The position numbers and the translations under genes were made by a program. The notes under the pieces were generated by a model. That model was not told where the DNA came from. It worked only from the letters and a program-made list of their open reading frames with translations, and made no database searches. Source: Helicoverpa zea (Eukaryota > Arthropoda > Insecta > Lepidoptera > Noctuidae). Taken from it: 64,000 nucleotides of DNA. The DNA is taken from NCBI RefSeq assembly GCF_022581195.2, contig NC_061473.1, positions 6,820,001 through 6,884,000 on the forward strand, given 5' to 3'. Positions 63,101-64,000 of this stretch are shown in pieces; within the stretch, counting starts at the first letter, position 1, and every line of letters starts with the position of its first letter.

Positions 63101-63593
63101 AGTTTTAGAGGGCTGCCTTTTAAGTTGTGTTGTGTCGTTTGAAATAAGTATAGATAATCCAATAGGTTATTACCGTTTATTGTTTTCTTAAGAATACTCA
63201 CTTATAATACCACAAGAGCTTCAAAATTATCGGGTATTTTCCGATAGGTTCGTTGCAAAGTTAAAAAATAACGAGCGCGAAGCGCGAGTGATTTTTCCTG
63301 AAAAACTTGACGACTTTATTTGTTTGCAGGGAACCTTGAGGGAAATGCCAGATAATTATGAAGCTCGTGTGGTATTCGGGAGATTATTTTTCCGTCCCAA
63401 ATGTCGGCCACAACCTGTCAGTTTGACGTAGCAACGACCAGAGAAAATATTCAAAAAATTTTCAGTATAATACCATGTAGGTTGTACCACGTGACGTCGA
63501 ATGGTGCAATTCTATTGGTCGATATTTGGGTCGGAAAAATAATCAGCAATATTTAATGCACTTTTGCATGCGTTCAAACCAGTTTTTAAATAT
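63101..63593. other. Spacer, no feature recognised
   Basis: Contains 'cgagcgcgaagcgcgag', a short palindrome-like GC island, and 'taccacgtgacgtcg'. No frame or terminal repeat is convincing. Confidence 0.4.
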
Positions 63594-64000
63594 TTATTCC
63601 ATTCCAAAGTCGGGGTAGTCAAAACGGCCGATTTGTATAAGTTCACACACACACACAACAGCTTCTTCAGGTGTGCTGAAAGGTAGACCACGAAATTTTT
63701 TCTTTATTTTGGGGAATGTAATAAAATCATTAGTGCTTAAGTCAGAGCTGTAAGGTGGATGATCCAATATTTCAATATATTGGGAACTCAAAAACATCTT
63801 TGTTTGACGCGCGGTGTGCGAAGTTACATTATTATGGTGCAGGATCATTCGACTTCTTGGATTATTTATTTTTTTATTAGGTGCTGACTTTTGGCAAACA
63901 AACAGTGGTATACGAGTCAGCGGTAACCGTCTCGCGATATTTTAGTACAATAGTGGCGACATGATCACCCTTTGCCACAGACGAGGCAACTATTTTTTTT
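63594..64000 (-). pseudogene. Mariner transposase fragment, runs off the window
   Basis: 63848-63594: ILHHNNVTSHTARQTKMFLS (second catalytic block, D changed to N), ILDHPPYSSDLSTNDFITFP (third block; expected SPDL), KIKKKFRGLPFSTPEEAV. Upstream to 63980, TADSYTTVCLPKVST matches the preceding mariner region with stops. Decayed copy. Confidence 0.82.

Overview
This is animal nuclear DNA, most likely from a moth or butterfly (Lepidoptera). The evidence is one large spliced gene with GT-AG introns, short tRNA-derived SINEs, RTE-like LINE tails, many small MITEs, and a dense mix of Tc1, mariner, PIF/Harbinger, hAT, P, piggyBac and pogo relics. The species cannot be named from the sequence. There is no operon, CRISPR array, rRNA or functional tRNA gene.

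Layout. 1-4857: a satellite of 33, 34 and 35-bp units with larger duplicated blocks. It runs off the left edge. 4858-6509: downstream flank with a LINE tail and a MITE. 6510-23984 (minus strand): a complete 19-exon gene for the importin-alpha exporter CAS/CSE1L (exportin-2). All exons join in frame to 966 codons. Its introns hold SINEs, MITEs and LINE tails. Two exons have had their 3' end plus 5' splice site amplified in tandem: exon 14 as 18 units of 115 bp (10328-12407) and exon 9 as about 3.4 units of 149 bp (16886-17390). A SINE has also landed across the 5' splice site of exon 11 and duplicated it. 24000-25400: the promoter side of CSE1L and a SINE.

25.4-64 kb is almost entirely transposons, many nested, with coding strands mostly on minus. 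Highlights: (a) a MITE-like element holding a 5'-truncated non-LTR retrotransposon that itself holds another MITE (25409-28158); (b) a complete hAT element with a two-exon 744-aa transposase and an 8-bp target duplication (33532-36970); (c) a complete PIF/Harbinger element (50615-54467) whose transposase and MADF genes lie on opposite strands with interlocked introns, inserted near codon 8 of an older MADF gene; (d) a Tc1 element (58876-62741) inside a P-element relic and interrupted by a Harbinger-like element that carries a LINE; (e) fragments of P, piggyBac, pogo, hAT and DDE_3-type transposases, a YqaJ-type nuclease, a gag-like ORF and a mariner.

The genes do not form a pathway. The single host gene recycles importin-alpha from the nucleus. 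The rest is a transposon graveyard whose one-strand bias next to an active gene makes a piRNA-cluster role worth testing.
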